Assembly (NCBI GenBank): GCA_013368445.1
Contig: JAACJO010000002.1
Location: forward strand, 2,542,001-2,606,000
DNA: 64,000 nucleotides
Reading direction: 5' to 3'
From: Leucocoprinus leucothites
Taxonomy: Eukaryota; Basidiomycota; Agaricomycetes; Agaricales; Agaricaceae
The first letter of the stretch is position 1. Each line of letters begins with the position of its first letter. This document shows positions 1 to 11,316 of the stretch, piece by piece. The position numbers were made by a program, and so were the translations under genes. A model generated the notes under the pieces. It made no database searches. It was not told where the DNA came from and worked only from the letters and a program-made list of their open reading frames with translations.

Positions 1-378
1 GATGTCAGGTGAAATGAGTTTCGTCGAGTTCCTCAGCGTCAGGCTACCGTGACTCATTTACAAATTGGATCCCAGGCTGATCACTGCCCTGAAATGTCGT
101 CCGACATAAAGCACATGTATCTACTGCTACCCTATTACTACTATTATATGGTTGTCATCTTTCAAAGTATTGGGGTCAATAACTAATTACCTTGTGGCGG
201 CACCTGCGACGTTGACCGGGCCAATCTGAAGAATACGTTAGTACTCGAATCTGAGCTTGTGATTGTATTGATCCCGGAGTTTCTGAAGGTCACGTGGGTC
301 GCGTCAATGGACTTGAGTCGTTAATTGATCTTGTCCCATCTCATCCAATTCCGCCCTGGCGTTTACAGCTCGCCGATC

Positions 379-3300
379 ATGGCTGAGAGATCCAGACGAA
401 CGACAAACTCAAAGCTCGACAAACTAGCAGAGTATAAGCGTGCTAGGGAGGGAGGAACACGTGTTTTAAAGGTGAGCTACGCGTCAGAGCGCGTGTCGCC
501 GATTCACTCAAAGGTGCCATAGGAGGAAGATTCCACGATCTATGATGAAGTCACGGAAGATCAATACAAGAGTATTGTCAGAGGAAGACTCCAAAAGGAC
601 GATTTTGTGGTTGACGATGGAGTTCAAGGATACATGGATAACGGTATGGACGATTGGATGGACGGAGACGAGGAAGAGTCAGAGGAGGAAGTTCGGACAA
701 CCAAGAAGGGTGCGTACTGTCGTATTTGTATGTTCCTTAGGCTTACATGAGATACAGCAAAAAAGAAGACTCAAGGGACATCTGGGAAACCCAAGGCACG
801 CCCAAAGCCACCCGCACCCGCCCCAACGATTAGCGCATATCGACCCGCTGTGTCGGCAGAACAGGAAAATGACTTCATGTCGTCTCTCCTTGGCGAGCTA
901 GATAAAGCACCAACAAAAGTTAATGTTCCCAAGTCGAGGAAGCGGAAGCCTGTCTCCGATTATGTCTCTGATGACGACGTCTCCTCTCCCGGAAAATTCA
1001 AGACTTATAGGAAGAAGAGTTCATACATAGATCTCTCCTCAGACGGTCCAGCCGAGGATAGTCTTCCGCCAAGTGATGACGAACACAGCCCGAAGAAGAG
1101 GATAAAGGTCGACGACAGTGGTGTCGTACCTGCTATAGAACAGATGGCCGATCTCGACGTTCATAGCAGTTCCGATTTTGACTCCTCATTCTACAACGAT
1201 ATCGACCTCAACGAGCCAATGGACGTTGACGATATTGATACCAAACCTGTCGTTAAGGAAGAACCTAAACCTGTCTCTCTCAGACTTACAACCACAAATG
1301 GCAAATCTGCTGCTGCGAAGCCGACCAAGATCGAAGAAGATACCAAGCCAACGTGGCTTTCGGTCTACGATTCGCTTAACGTTGAATCTCAAGATACCCT
1401 CGGTCCCATTATCTCTTCGAGTTCGTCCAATACGGCAGACATCTCTGCTCTAGAAGAAGATGGTTCATTCAGATTTTTCTGGTTGGACTATCTGGAGCTC
1501 GAGGGGAAAATATACTTCATCGGCAAGCTTAAGGACAAGAAAAGTGGAGCATGGGCCTCTTGCTGTGTCACTGTCGAGAATCTGCAGCGTAATTTGTTTT
1601 GTCTCCCACGCGAGAAGCGTGTCGAGCAGGATGAAGATGGAGAATTCTATGATACAGACATCGTGCCGAGCTTAGAGGACGTTTATGGCGATTTTGAGCT
1701 TATTCGAAAGCAACTGGGCATCAAGTCGTGGAGGGGGAAGTTTGTAAAGCGGAAGTATGCGTTTGGGGAGAAAGAGGTGCCACGTACTGAGACTCAGTGG
1801 TTAAAAATTGTTTATGGGTTTAATGGTAGCATCCTCGCAGCTTCACAGGGTCAGAAAGCTCACAACGAACTTTAGAGCCACAAGTCCCAGCACAAGCAGA
1901 GAGTCCCAACATTGCTAACATTTTTGGGACTGGAACAAGCGCCTTCGAGCTGCTGGTGCTGAAGCGAAAAATCATGGGCCCCTGCTGGTTACAGATCAAG
2001 AACCCCGTCCTAGACAACAAAGGCGTATGTCGACAATGCTTCTCTTCAGAGTGCCTGAATCTTATCTCTGATCTAGGTATCTTGGTGTAAACTTGAGGTA
2101 ACCGTCTCAGATCCCAAGGATATCAACCCGATTTCAGAATCTTCCGACCCCACTTTACCGAGAGACACACCGCCATTGACTATTATGAGTCTGAGCGTCC
2201 GCTCGATCGTGAATCACCAGCACAATAAGCGAGAAGTTGTCTGCACCACAAGCCGGACTTGGCAGAACTGTAAGTCTTGTTATACCCGCTCATTGCTGTC
2301 AATTACTCAGCCTGTGCTAGTGCTGATTGACGATCCGACACCACCTGACAAGCTCCCTTGTCGCGTCCAAACATTCGTTCGACCACTAGATAGATTTCCT
2401 CCAAACTTTGAAGCTCGCGCTAGAGCCAATGGAAAGGGCAGGATTTCGGCAGTGACGAACGAGACGATGGTTCTTAATGAGCTAATACGTGAGTACCTGT
2501 TGTTATTCGTCTTTCAGAACTGCAACAAACCAAATATTTCGTAGGGGAAATTTACAAGATGGATCCTGATGTGATCATTGGACACGAATTCCTCGGTGTT
2601 TCCCTGGATATCCTTCTTCACCGAATGAGAGACCTCAAAGTCAACCACTGGTCACGACTTGGCCGCTTCCGAAGGTCCAAGTGGCCTAACATCGGTCGAC
2701 AAGGTAGCAATCTTCGATTCCTTAATGGCCGTATGTTGTGTGATTTGGCCAGCGATGGTGCAAAGGTTCGTCAAAATCCTCTTCATGGCGCATTTTGAGT
2801 GGCTGATAGTGTGCAGAGCATGATTGCATCAACGACATGGTCGCTCACCGAAATGTGCCGGACCCATCTCAACTTTGAACGACCGGAAATTGATCCTGAT
2901 GATACGGCCGGCTACCTTGATGGTGGTCTTAGCACCCCGAACCGAATGTTGGAGTTCGTGCAGCATTGTGAACTTGATGCGCACTACCAGATGGCTATCT
3001 CTGCAAAAGTGCAAATCCTACCATTGACGAGACAATTGACGAATCTGGCCGGGAATGCATGGTATGTGTCTCGCACACGCATCTATGTGGCATATATGTT
3101 TACCACATGCATTTCTTCTTCCGATCACCCAGGAATAAGACATTGAACGGTGGTCGTGCCGAGCGGAACGAGTACATTTTGTTGCACGAGTTCCATCGAC
3201 TCAAGTATATCGTCCCAGATAAACAATATGGCAGGAAAATTACACCTGTCGTCAAACAAGAGGACGATGACCAAGAGGCGCCGAAGACGAAAGGAAAGAG

Positions 3301-5621
3301 GGATAAGTACAAGGGTGGCCTCGTCTTTGAACCTAAACGTGGGCTATGGGACAAGTTCATCCTCGTCATGGACTTCAATTCGCTATACCCCAGTATCATC
3401 CAAGAGTACAACATTGATTTCACCACTGTTGAGCAGTTTGAAGTGGAGGAGGTTTGTTGCTTCTAGTGCTTATCTTGTTCCTCATACTAAACAGTTTCTC
3501 ATGAAAGAATGGAGAGGAGAAAATACCAGATCCACCGCCATCGGAGACGCCGCAAGGTGTTCTTCCGCGGCTTATTGCCACCCTTGTCCAACGGCGACGA
3601 CAAGTCAAATCGCTCATGAAGGACAAGACCGCGTCGCACGCCAAGCTACTGCAATATGATATTAAGCAGCAAGCGTTGAAGCTGACTGCTAACAGTATGT
3701 ATGGCTGCCTCGGGTTCGAGTACTCGAGGTTCTATGCACGACCCCTGGCTGCACTTACGACTTACAAGGGTCGTGAGATCTTGACACACACGAGGGAGCT
3801 GGCAGAGAGCCTGAACTTGGATGTGAGTACATGCGTTCTTCTTTAGATTAAGCCAGCTGATGTATTGTAATTGCAGGTCGTCTACGGTGACACTGATTCA
3901 GTCTTTGTCAATTCGGGCGTGACCGAGCTCTCAGAGGCCCTCAAGATATCTGCCCTGCTCAAAAAGGCCGTCAATGATCGTTACAAACTCTTGGAGATTG
4001 ACCTGGATGGCGTGTTCCAGAGGTTGCTTCTGTTGCAGAAGAAGAAGTATGCTGCGCTTGTGGTTGAGGATGGTGGTCGGACGAAGACAGAGGTCAAAGG
4101 TTTGGATATGAAGCGTCGAGAGTACTGTGCCTTGTCAAAGAACGTTTCTCAGTAAGTTCCCCGGTTATGGTGAGGTGTGAGTCTTTGCTGACGCCTACAT
4201 AGGTATGTCCTTGAGCAAATCCTTTCCGGTGATCCAACCGAAATCGTTGTGGAGAACATCCATGAATATTTGACAACCGTCGGGGAAAATGTACGGAACG
4301 GGTCAACAAAATTGGAGGAACTCATCATCTTCAAGGTCAGCCAAAACTGCTCAGTGCTTGAGTATCTGCTGACGTACCCCGGTCATGCAGCGTCTAGGCA
4401 AGAATCCTGAAGACTATCCCGACGCAAAGAGTCAACCTCACGTGCAGGTTGCGCTCCGTATGAAGGGCAGGGGAGGGAGTGCTCGTGCTGGAGATGTTAT
4501 CCCTTATGTCTTCTGCCTCAAAGAAGATGAAGAAAGTTCCAAGTCTGCGCAAGCCGAGCGAGCCAAGCACCCTGATGAAGTGAGGAAAGCCACCGAAGAG
4601 CTCAAAATAGGTGAGCTGGGAACGATAGTGCTTGATGACTCGGAAGACTGAAAGATATTCCAGATTATGATTATTATCTGTCGCAACAAGTGTTACCACC
4701 CATCGAGCGTCTTTGTGAGCCCATTGAGGGTACTGATCGATCGCGACTGGCGGAATGCCTTGGTGAGTTGACTTTGATAAACTCGATCGTCTCTTCTAAT
4801 ATTTCCCTTTTATCCAGGCCTGGATCCTATGCGTTTCAGAAGCTCTAGTGGGGGCGGCTCTGACGAGAGAGCCTTCATACCTCTGGACTCTCAGCTTTCA
4901 GACCTAGAACGCTTCAAGGATGCGTTGCCGCTTTTGCTTCATTGCCGAAGTTGTAAAGGACAGCTCAGCTTCTCACCAATCAACGAACGAGAGGTGCGAC
5001 TCTCCCCACGTTTGATTGAATGCTCAAATTAAATTACTTGTCGTCAGCATTCTATTGTTCAACCAACTGGGTTTATATGCCCCGGTTGTCAAGCCCCCTT
5101 CTCGTTACCTAGCATTGAGACCCAGCTTGAGGTTCAAATTCGAGAGGTTATCGGACAATATTATGAAGGCTGGACTATTTGTGATGAAGCAACGTGCCGA
5201 AATAGGACACGGATGATGGGCGCATATGGAAGACGGTGTATTAAGCTGGGATGTAAATCCGACGTCTCACCCGAGGTATGTTCTTTTTTTACTCAATAAA
5301 CCACCCTCACTCAATTCACATTGATCTTAACGAAGTACACCGATAAACAAGTCTATAACCAGCTCCGGTATTATTCTTATCTGTTTGATGGCGAAAAAGC
5401 TATCAAGGCTGCGAAAGGTTCCACAACATCAGGCAAGCCTTTCTGACGTTCGATTTGTTATGTCTCAAATAACACTGGTTACTCTAGATGCTGTCATTGC
5501 AGTTGTTGGAAAGAATTCAGCTGCCCTCGAACGACTTTCAAGTTGCGTTGATAAGCATCTAAACATGTCTGGCCATCGCTGGGTTGACCTGAAGGGATTG
5601 TTTTCTTTTATGAGACTTTAA
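379..5621 (+). CDS. POL1: DNA polymerase alpha catalytic subunit (POL1), 18 exons
   Basis: Replicative family-B polymerase that extends the primase RNA primer at origins and Okazaki fragments; nuclear. Spliced by eye the CDS is 4329 nt, 1442 aa, the usual family size. Exons: 379-471, 523-709, 758-1825, 1876-2024, 2077-2269, 2321-2488, 2545-2765, 2817-3061, 3133-3451, 3508-3822, 3877-4151, 4203-4335, 4391-4610, 4655-4762, 4818-4993, 5048-5275, 5336-5432, 5488-5621. Visible: acidic/basic N-terminal tail, exonuclease-like [10 protein letters not shown], motif [15 protein letters not shown] (about aa 854), motif [14 protein letters not shown] (about aa 938), motif C YGDTDSV (about aa 989), and four C-terminal cysteine pairs (C-x2-C, C-x2-C, C-x4-C, C-x4-C) forming the two zinc modules that bind the B subunit. 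The start is the first ATG giving MAERSRRT, which keeps frame into exon 2. The last intron starts with GC. Identity is very secure; a few splice sites could shift by a codon. Confidence 0.95.
5433..5487 (+). other. GC-AG intron of POL1 (intron 17)
   Basis: This intron starts GCAAGC and ends CTCTAG. Removing it joins the codon TCA plus G to AT GCT GTC, giving a continuous C-terminal tail. There is no in-frame GT alternative nearby. GC-AG is the known minor variant of U2 introns. Confidence 0.8.
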
Positions 5622-5803
5622 GGTCACCTCCTCCCTTTTAAACGCCTCTCGTCTTGATTTAGTTTGCTGTTTTGCTACTTGCTCTGATGCAGTTACTTCC
5701 GTTGGCTAATGAACATCACTTGTTGTATTATACAATCCAGACATTGCTCCTCTTCAAACGCTATCCATGAATCCTCACACGAAGCCCTTTGAGATGGTTG
5801 CCA

Positions 5804-6926
5804 TTAAAGCCAAGTCGGGAAACACAGATTTCGCTGCCTCTCAATGATCAACAGCGAGAATAGAATATCGTCAAACAATCTATGACCTGCAGGGGTTACT
5901 TCCAGTGCTGGTAGCTCAGCCGGTCCATCGCGTTGTTGGGAGCGGACGGGAGGAATAAACGTTGCTAACAGTGTCTGATTCCCGTCACGCGATTCACACT
6001 GAATGTCGAGACATGAATGAGGCGATTGATGTAGTGTACTTAGCCGATCGCAAAGAAACACTTACTTTGAAGGGACCGTGTTTCTTGGAGAAATTCCAGC
6101 AGAACACCGGGAGGTCTTGCAATGTTGGGTTTGGTCGGGGAGGGATCCAGGCCCAGCGGTTCTAAAGAAAAGGTGGAGTTAAATCGGAAAGGTGTCTCTA
6201 CTCAGTGGTATAACAAGGTTGCTGACCTTCGCTTTTCCAGTGGGCTCGACGTTTATAGATAGCTTCATGGAAATTTCACGACCCCTCAAGCATATTGTGG
6301 GTGGCTTCATTGACGCGCTCACATTGCCGGCCCCCATCCTAGAAATCCCAATGCCGGCGGATCAGAACTACTCTCGGGAATTTCAGGCTTTAGCGCCACA
6401 CGACTCACTCAAAGTCCCCGACAAACTGGCCATCTTCCTGTCCACCACGCCTGACTGTTGTAATGTAGCTGAATGGTACAAAGCAGTTCATCGACACTGA
6501 TATATGGTAGACTGGTCGAGGATCTGGGGAATCACGTGGTGGAAGAAGGGTCATACTGTTCGGACCCAGGTTAGAGAATTGATACTTGACTGTTGTAACT
6601 GGGAATTTAGCGACATGGTACCTTTGAATCCCAGTTTCTCAGCATGGCTCTAGGTTGAGATGAGGGATGATGGAACCTACACAGGCGGAGGTTCATTCGG
6701 GACGCTACATATGAGCTGTTGTTCAACAGGTGTTGCTGCTGTTGGGATACATTCCATCGGCACAACAGAGGCCGATAACTGAAATGTCGGAAGAGGCTCA
6801 TATTGAGGTGCCAATTCACTCTGTTCTAGGCCTTGAGGCTCCGTATAAGCTCTAGAGAGACAATTCGTCAAACCACTCACATATATTGAGGGAACAGGCT
6901 CACCTAGCGCTGGCAACAGACATCAT
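5804..6926 (-). CDS. DUF6593-like domain protein, copy 1 (269 aa)
   Basis: Six exons, read from high to low coordinate: 6926-6904, 6851-6681, 6621-6409, 6338-6227, 6161-6066, 5998-5804; 810 nt, 269 aa. The N-terminal 60-70 residues are Pro/Glu/Gln-rich and low in complexity. The fold region follows: VKYQFSNLGPNSMTLLPP, RPVYHISVSMNCF, SYITTVRRGGQEDG, a tryptophan-rich segment beginning NRWAWIPP, then LEVTPAGHRLFDDILFSLL. This pattern (VYHIS...ITTVRRG...W...G-h-x-x-x-DDI) is the one I associate with the Agaricomycete family DUF6593, whose function is unknown. The next gene, in the same orientation, is a paralogue with matching intron positions (exon 3 is 213 nt in both), which supports both models. 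No membrane segment or signal peptide is evident. The gene looks intact. The family name is from memory and needs a profile search. Confidence 0.85.
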
Positions 6927-7604
6927 AGTCTGAGTGACGAAGGGTCTCCTAAAGAAGCTCTGCTCGAGGGCTTCTTATATGTGGTGGTGGATCACGGCAT
7001 TGGCTGCCTTGCGGAAGGTTGACGCGGGTAAATGTCACATAAAGGACAAAGCTCAATTCTACGAAGCCCAAACCCAATTGACCTAGAATACTTCAATCGA
7101 GGCAGCAGCCGTCAATGAATTGAATTAAGGAAGGTCTCAAGTCTCAAGGGATAAACCCTAGTACTCGCTTAGTAGGCGTGAGAGCACTATGGCCGCTGCT
7201 GATTGTGCGACTCTATCTAAACGCCCACATAAGGGATATTACCGATCCAAGTACTTCTGTCGTGCGATTTCAATCAGGAGTTCCGAAAATCGCAATGGTG
7301 GCGTTATTCGGACCTGCTTGGAATTTCCCTTATTGCTGTTATATCAGCGCCATAATTCAGGTACACCGCTATGTTCTCGGGTTGTTATATTGTTACGAAC
7401 AGTAAGAACTTCATAGAGCTGGATACAAAAACTAAGTCTGTGGACAAACTTGCTGCAGTTTGTTGGCTTTAGATGGTACCCGAATAGTGAGGTTCGCCGT
7501 GTCACGTATATCAGGGCTATATACGATATGGGAAGACAAGGGGAACCACAGTAATCTCTAGAAATCTGTTCAAGTCTGTCACTTGCAAGGTTACCTCGAG
7601 TCCA
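6927..7604. other. Intergenic spacer between the DUF6593-like paralogues
   Basis: About 680 bases holding the upstream region of copy 1 and the downstream region of copy 2. Short frames occur but show no splice logic or family pattern. No repeat or RNA gene seen. Confidence 0.5.
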
Positions 7605-8850
7605 TTAAAGGTCCGTTCTTTGATGTCGTTTCCCCTCAATGATTAGCAGCGAGAATACGATTTCATCAAAATACTTGTGTCCTGCTGGGGTTACCTCCAG
7701 AGTAGGAAGTTGAGCCGGTCGACCGCGCTGGCGGAGGTCCAGGTGGGGTGAATATGTTGCCAAAAGTGTGTAAGGCGGGAGGGACAATTTACACTACGGC
7801 ATAATCAGCTAGTAAAACGAGATGAAACCCACACTGTGCTACTTACAGGAATAGCTTCTCCCGAAGTGCGGGGGAAAACCCACTCAAATTTCTGTTTTCC
7901 AAGCGCTTGTTCCTCTTGAGGTGGTTTCCACATCCAGCGCTAAATTCAAATAGAATGATGATTCGATTATTAGTTCATTCGTAGAAGACTGGAATCCCAT
8001 ACCTTAGATCCCCCAAAGGTGTGAATCAAATCCGACATCTTATACTCTTGCTCTCTAATATATATCGTGGGCCCCTTTCGCAAGGAAGTCTTCACCAAAT
8101 TTCCCATTCTTAGAGATACGTTCAGTTTCGTGCAGAGCTTGGCATTCGTCATTTAACTTACTCAAAGTCTCCAACGACCTCTCCATCGGGGGAACCACCG
8201 CGCACTATCGTGGTTATGTGACTAAATGGAATGAAGCAGTTCGATGAAACTGCGATATGATACACTGGTCTGGTGTCCGGAGCTTCCGCAGGAGGTAACA
8301 AGACCATACAGCTAGGCCCAAGATTCGAGAACTGGTATTTGACCGGGACCACAGGTGTTCTTGCAATATCATATCTGTTCCAATGTTAGACCATGAACTT
8401 GAATTGTTGAAGAGAATGCAAGCGCACCCTGGAGGTGCCTCGTTGGGGGTTTGGGGCTCAGTATTGACTGTTTCGTTGGAAAGTTCTGGTTCTGCATTGG
8501 ACGCTGATGGTGGTGTCCAAGCCAAGACCACCGGTTCTGAAGGTATCATGTACGGTGAGGGAGACAGAGAATTCGGTGGGGAAGCCAAGAGAGAGCTTGA
8601 TGGAGTGGGAAATGATCCCGTTGGAACAGAAATACCGTTCGATGGGACGGCTGGCCGAGTGCTTGACGAGCTCGGGCCAGGAGATGGATCTACATATGGT
8701 GGTGAGGGCTCTTCAGGGACGCGATTGTGGGGGTCTTGGTTCAAGGCTCTCCGCGATGATCTGTTTAAACGGCACAGAGCATTGCGATCAGGCCTTGGAG
8801 TCGGGTGAGGCGGGGACAATGAAAACCCACTTAGATATTAAGCGGGACAT
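7605..8850 (-). CDS. DUF6593-like domain protein, copy 2 (317 aa)
   Basis: Tandem paralogue of the gene ending at 5804, also with six exons: 8850-8831, 8760-8428, 8374-8162, 8108-8003, 7939-7847, 7793-7605; 954 nt, 317 aa. The second exon encodes a longer Pro/Ser-rich tail, and the exon junction context TPNEAPPG/YDIARTP matches NEPPPV/YHVAKFP of copy 1. The conserved core follows: VKYQFSNLGPSCMVLLPP, RPVYHIAVSSNCF, ITTIVRGGSPDGEVVGDFE, GPTIYIREQEY, RWMWKPPQ and LEVTPAGHKYFDEIVFSLL. The start is inferred: a 20-nt first exon beginning MSRLIS joins in frame across an intron with a GTGGGT donor, copying the short first exon of copy 1. An internal start in exon 2 is possible. Function unknown; no break seen. 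Confidence 0.8.
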
Positions 8851-9593
8851 TCGTGATAGTGCTCTAGAAACGGAGGTTAAAATCGAGGAACTAGCGGCGA
8901 ATTAAAATGTCATCCATGTTCATTTAAGTCAACCTCAGTAGCTCTGAGATCACAGGCGTGGCAATGTTTTGCACTGTCCAGCATCGCCACCACAGAATAG
9001 ATCATTAATCAGACCACGAAACGTGGGCAGGAATGGTTACCAACCTTCGAACCCGTCGTCGCCCCAGGGGGGTTGTCAATCAAAGATTGACTTGTCAGGG
9101 GGAACAACGGTAGTATGTATGGGAGAATGCAAAAAGAATCTAACTCGACAGCATGAATTGGGGTCAGCGAACATGTTCTCCAAGTTCATGAAATCAAGAT
9201 TAAGGACTCGCCTACCAGCAATATGGCTGAGAAGAGGCAGAAATCTGGTTCCAAGTGTTGAAGGCTTGTCAGTTAAGTATTGAACATATAATGTTACGGA
9301 GCCCGGCTCTGCCTCTCAGGTCTGACCATCAGTTGATGAGGTAGATGTTGGTTACAGTGATTTGGCATGTCGAACAATTATTTACGGCCATCTGTTCATC
9401 ACCGACTGCTCGGGTACTAAGAAAAACCCAGTTATAGGGCTCGATTACAGATTACGAGCGGTGATAGTACAGAACTGAAATACATTGTGAGTATTTATGG
9501 AGAAGGAGAGGGAGATGGAGGTGTACAACAATTAATCAAAAGAGCCATCGAAGATATCCCATGTATCCCTTCAAGCCAAGTCACATTGAGAAG
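8851..9593. other. Spacer upstream of DUF6593-like copy 2
   Basis: A + strand frame of 104 codons lies at 8969-9283, but it has no recognisable domain, no paralogue and no splice support. I read the stretch as promoter of copy 2 plus the 3' flank of the F-box gene. Confidence 0.4.
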
Positions 9594-11316
9594 CTATACC
9601 ACGGAATATAGGTTGCACACACACCTTAATTTAGGTTTCACGACCTTATAATTCAGATGCTCCACTTCTTGCCCGTCCTCTACTACTATCTCTCTCTGTA
9701 TCTCAATTCGCTTGAATGCTTGTCTATGTTCATCAAAGCCAGAGTGATCCAGCTGTCGTAAATTCGGCAACATCGTCGCGAGTTGGAATATCGCATGATG
9801 CATCTGATCAAACTCGTATCCGGCACCTGTCCACGCTGCCTGGCCTCGCAGGACCTCAAGGTGAGGAAAATGGGAGACAATAGTATAGAGGTCCTCCTGT
9901 TAGCGTACCTTAGTTAGATATACCTGATATACGATAAAAAAAAGGGGGCACACCAATTCTATCGCCTTGGGATGCGCTGAGCCAGATGGAAGGTGGGCGT
10001 TTGGTAGCCAAAGCCAGGTGACCTCCGGAAACGTATCACCAACCTGACAAACATCGGAAACATCATAAAACGTATGTAACTTGAGTTTACGCAGCTTTCT
10101 CGAATCCAAGAAATACTGGTGAAAGTCAAGTAAAGAGCGCGCGTCAAGTGATCGTACATCAAGACACTCAATTGGGCGTCTAATAGTGCCTGATGGTGTC
10201 GGCAATACGGTGTTCATTTCCCTCGGATCTTCGGTAATCGAGGGAAGATTCTGGAAGACCGCGAAAGAAAGTGAACTCGGAGTAGGAGGGGGTGGTGCAA
10301 CAGATGCGAGGCATTCAACGACGTGTCGTGTCGTCGATAAGCCCTTCAAGTTGGGGAGTGCTTCAGGGGTCAAGGACGGGAGGGCGAGAGGAAACCAACA
10401 GAGATGTTCTAATGTGGTGTGTCTCTCGATGAACTGAGAACGAGTAAGGTCCAGCGAAGCTGAAGCACCGGTCAGGAGCTGTAGTCGGAGAGCTTTCAAG
10501 CTCGGGAACGTTAAGCGATGAAGATGAAAGAACTCCAGCGGAATTACAAGATGCTAGCGGATATGTCAGCGCTACCGAGGCCAGACTGTCGTTATGGCTT
10601 ACCTCCAGATGTGGCAAATTGGCAAGAAGGCGAAGAACGTGGTATGTAACCGCAGGCCTAACCCAAGCATCTCCCAAAAGATTCAGGAACTTGAGGTTGC
10701 CAAAACGCCAGAGCTGGATAGGACCGGTGAGGATCAGTCAGAAGAGAAAATACATTACAAATACCGGATAAAGTTTACTCTCTGGGTCGTGGCTATATGA
10801 CTGAGCATGAGATCCGAACGGTCCAATCAGAGCGAGATATTCGAGTGTTTTTCTCTTTCGGAGGGTTCGAAGGATAGAGTCCTCGTGTTCTGGTAGGAGC
10901 GTGGGTCGACGGTACCTCATATGAAGCTCCCAGATAAAAGATCTGAGAGACTTCATGTTGTTGATAGCTTTACATATGTTCAGTATCCTAACTGTTTCAT
11001 CCAACGGGTTCTGGCCATCGGATTGGGGCACGAGGGTAGAGGGCTTTCGTTCAGTAAACAGAAGAGTATTATTGTCTGCGATGTGTACGTGTGTTATCAA
11101 GCTAGCCAGGTCGGCCCTCTGAGCTAAATGAGCCCACAGTTGGGGATAAGGATGTCTGATGCGGAGAATGCGATACTGTGTATGCCGTGGAATAGCGAAC
11201 TCGGAGCATTTCTTGTTCGCCAATGCAAAAGAGAGAATGTCTTCATGGTTGTCTATAAGAGCAAGTATTCCGTCGAGGATTTCGGGAGGAAGACGAAGGA
11301 GAGAAGCAGGATCCAT
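9594..11316 (-). CDS. F-box protein, 521 aa
   Basis: Four exons: 11316-10765, 10713-10603, 10553-9954, 9896-9594; 1566 nt, 521 aa, all junctions in frame. The N-terminus carries an F-box: LLRLPPEILDGILALIDN, then a segment ending FALANKKCSEFAIPRHTQ, as in Agaricomycete F-box proteins that recruit targets to SCF E3 ligases through Skp1. The remainder has irregular leucine-rich repeats, for example HLVIPLEFFHLHRLTFPSL, LRKLKLHTFYD and FPEVTWLWLPNAH, which probably form an LRR-like substrate-binding solenoid. Two frames inside exon 3 contain a Pro/Ser stretch. The start is the ATG directly before the F-box. Targets cannot be predicted; these families are large and fast-evolving in mushrooms. Confidence 0.88.

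Noticed and set aside
1..378. Possible spliced minus-strand exons left of POL1 (GTAATT donor near 194, CAG near 93)
   Set aside because: No start codon or domain, and the spliced frames stop quickly; treated as promoter region.
8383..8808. 141-codon + strand frame
   Set aside because: Antisense shadow of exon 2 of DUF6593-like copy 2; the minus strand has paralogue and splice support.
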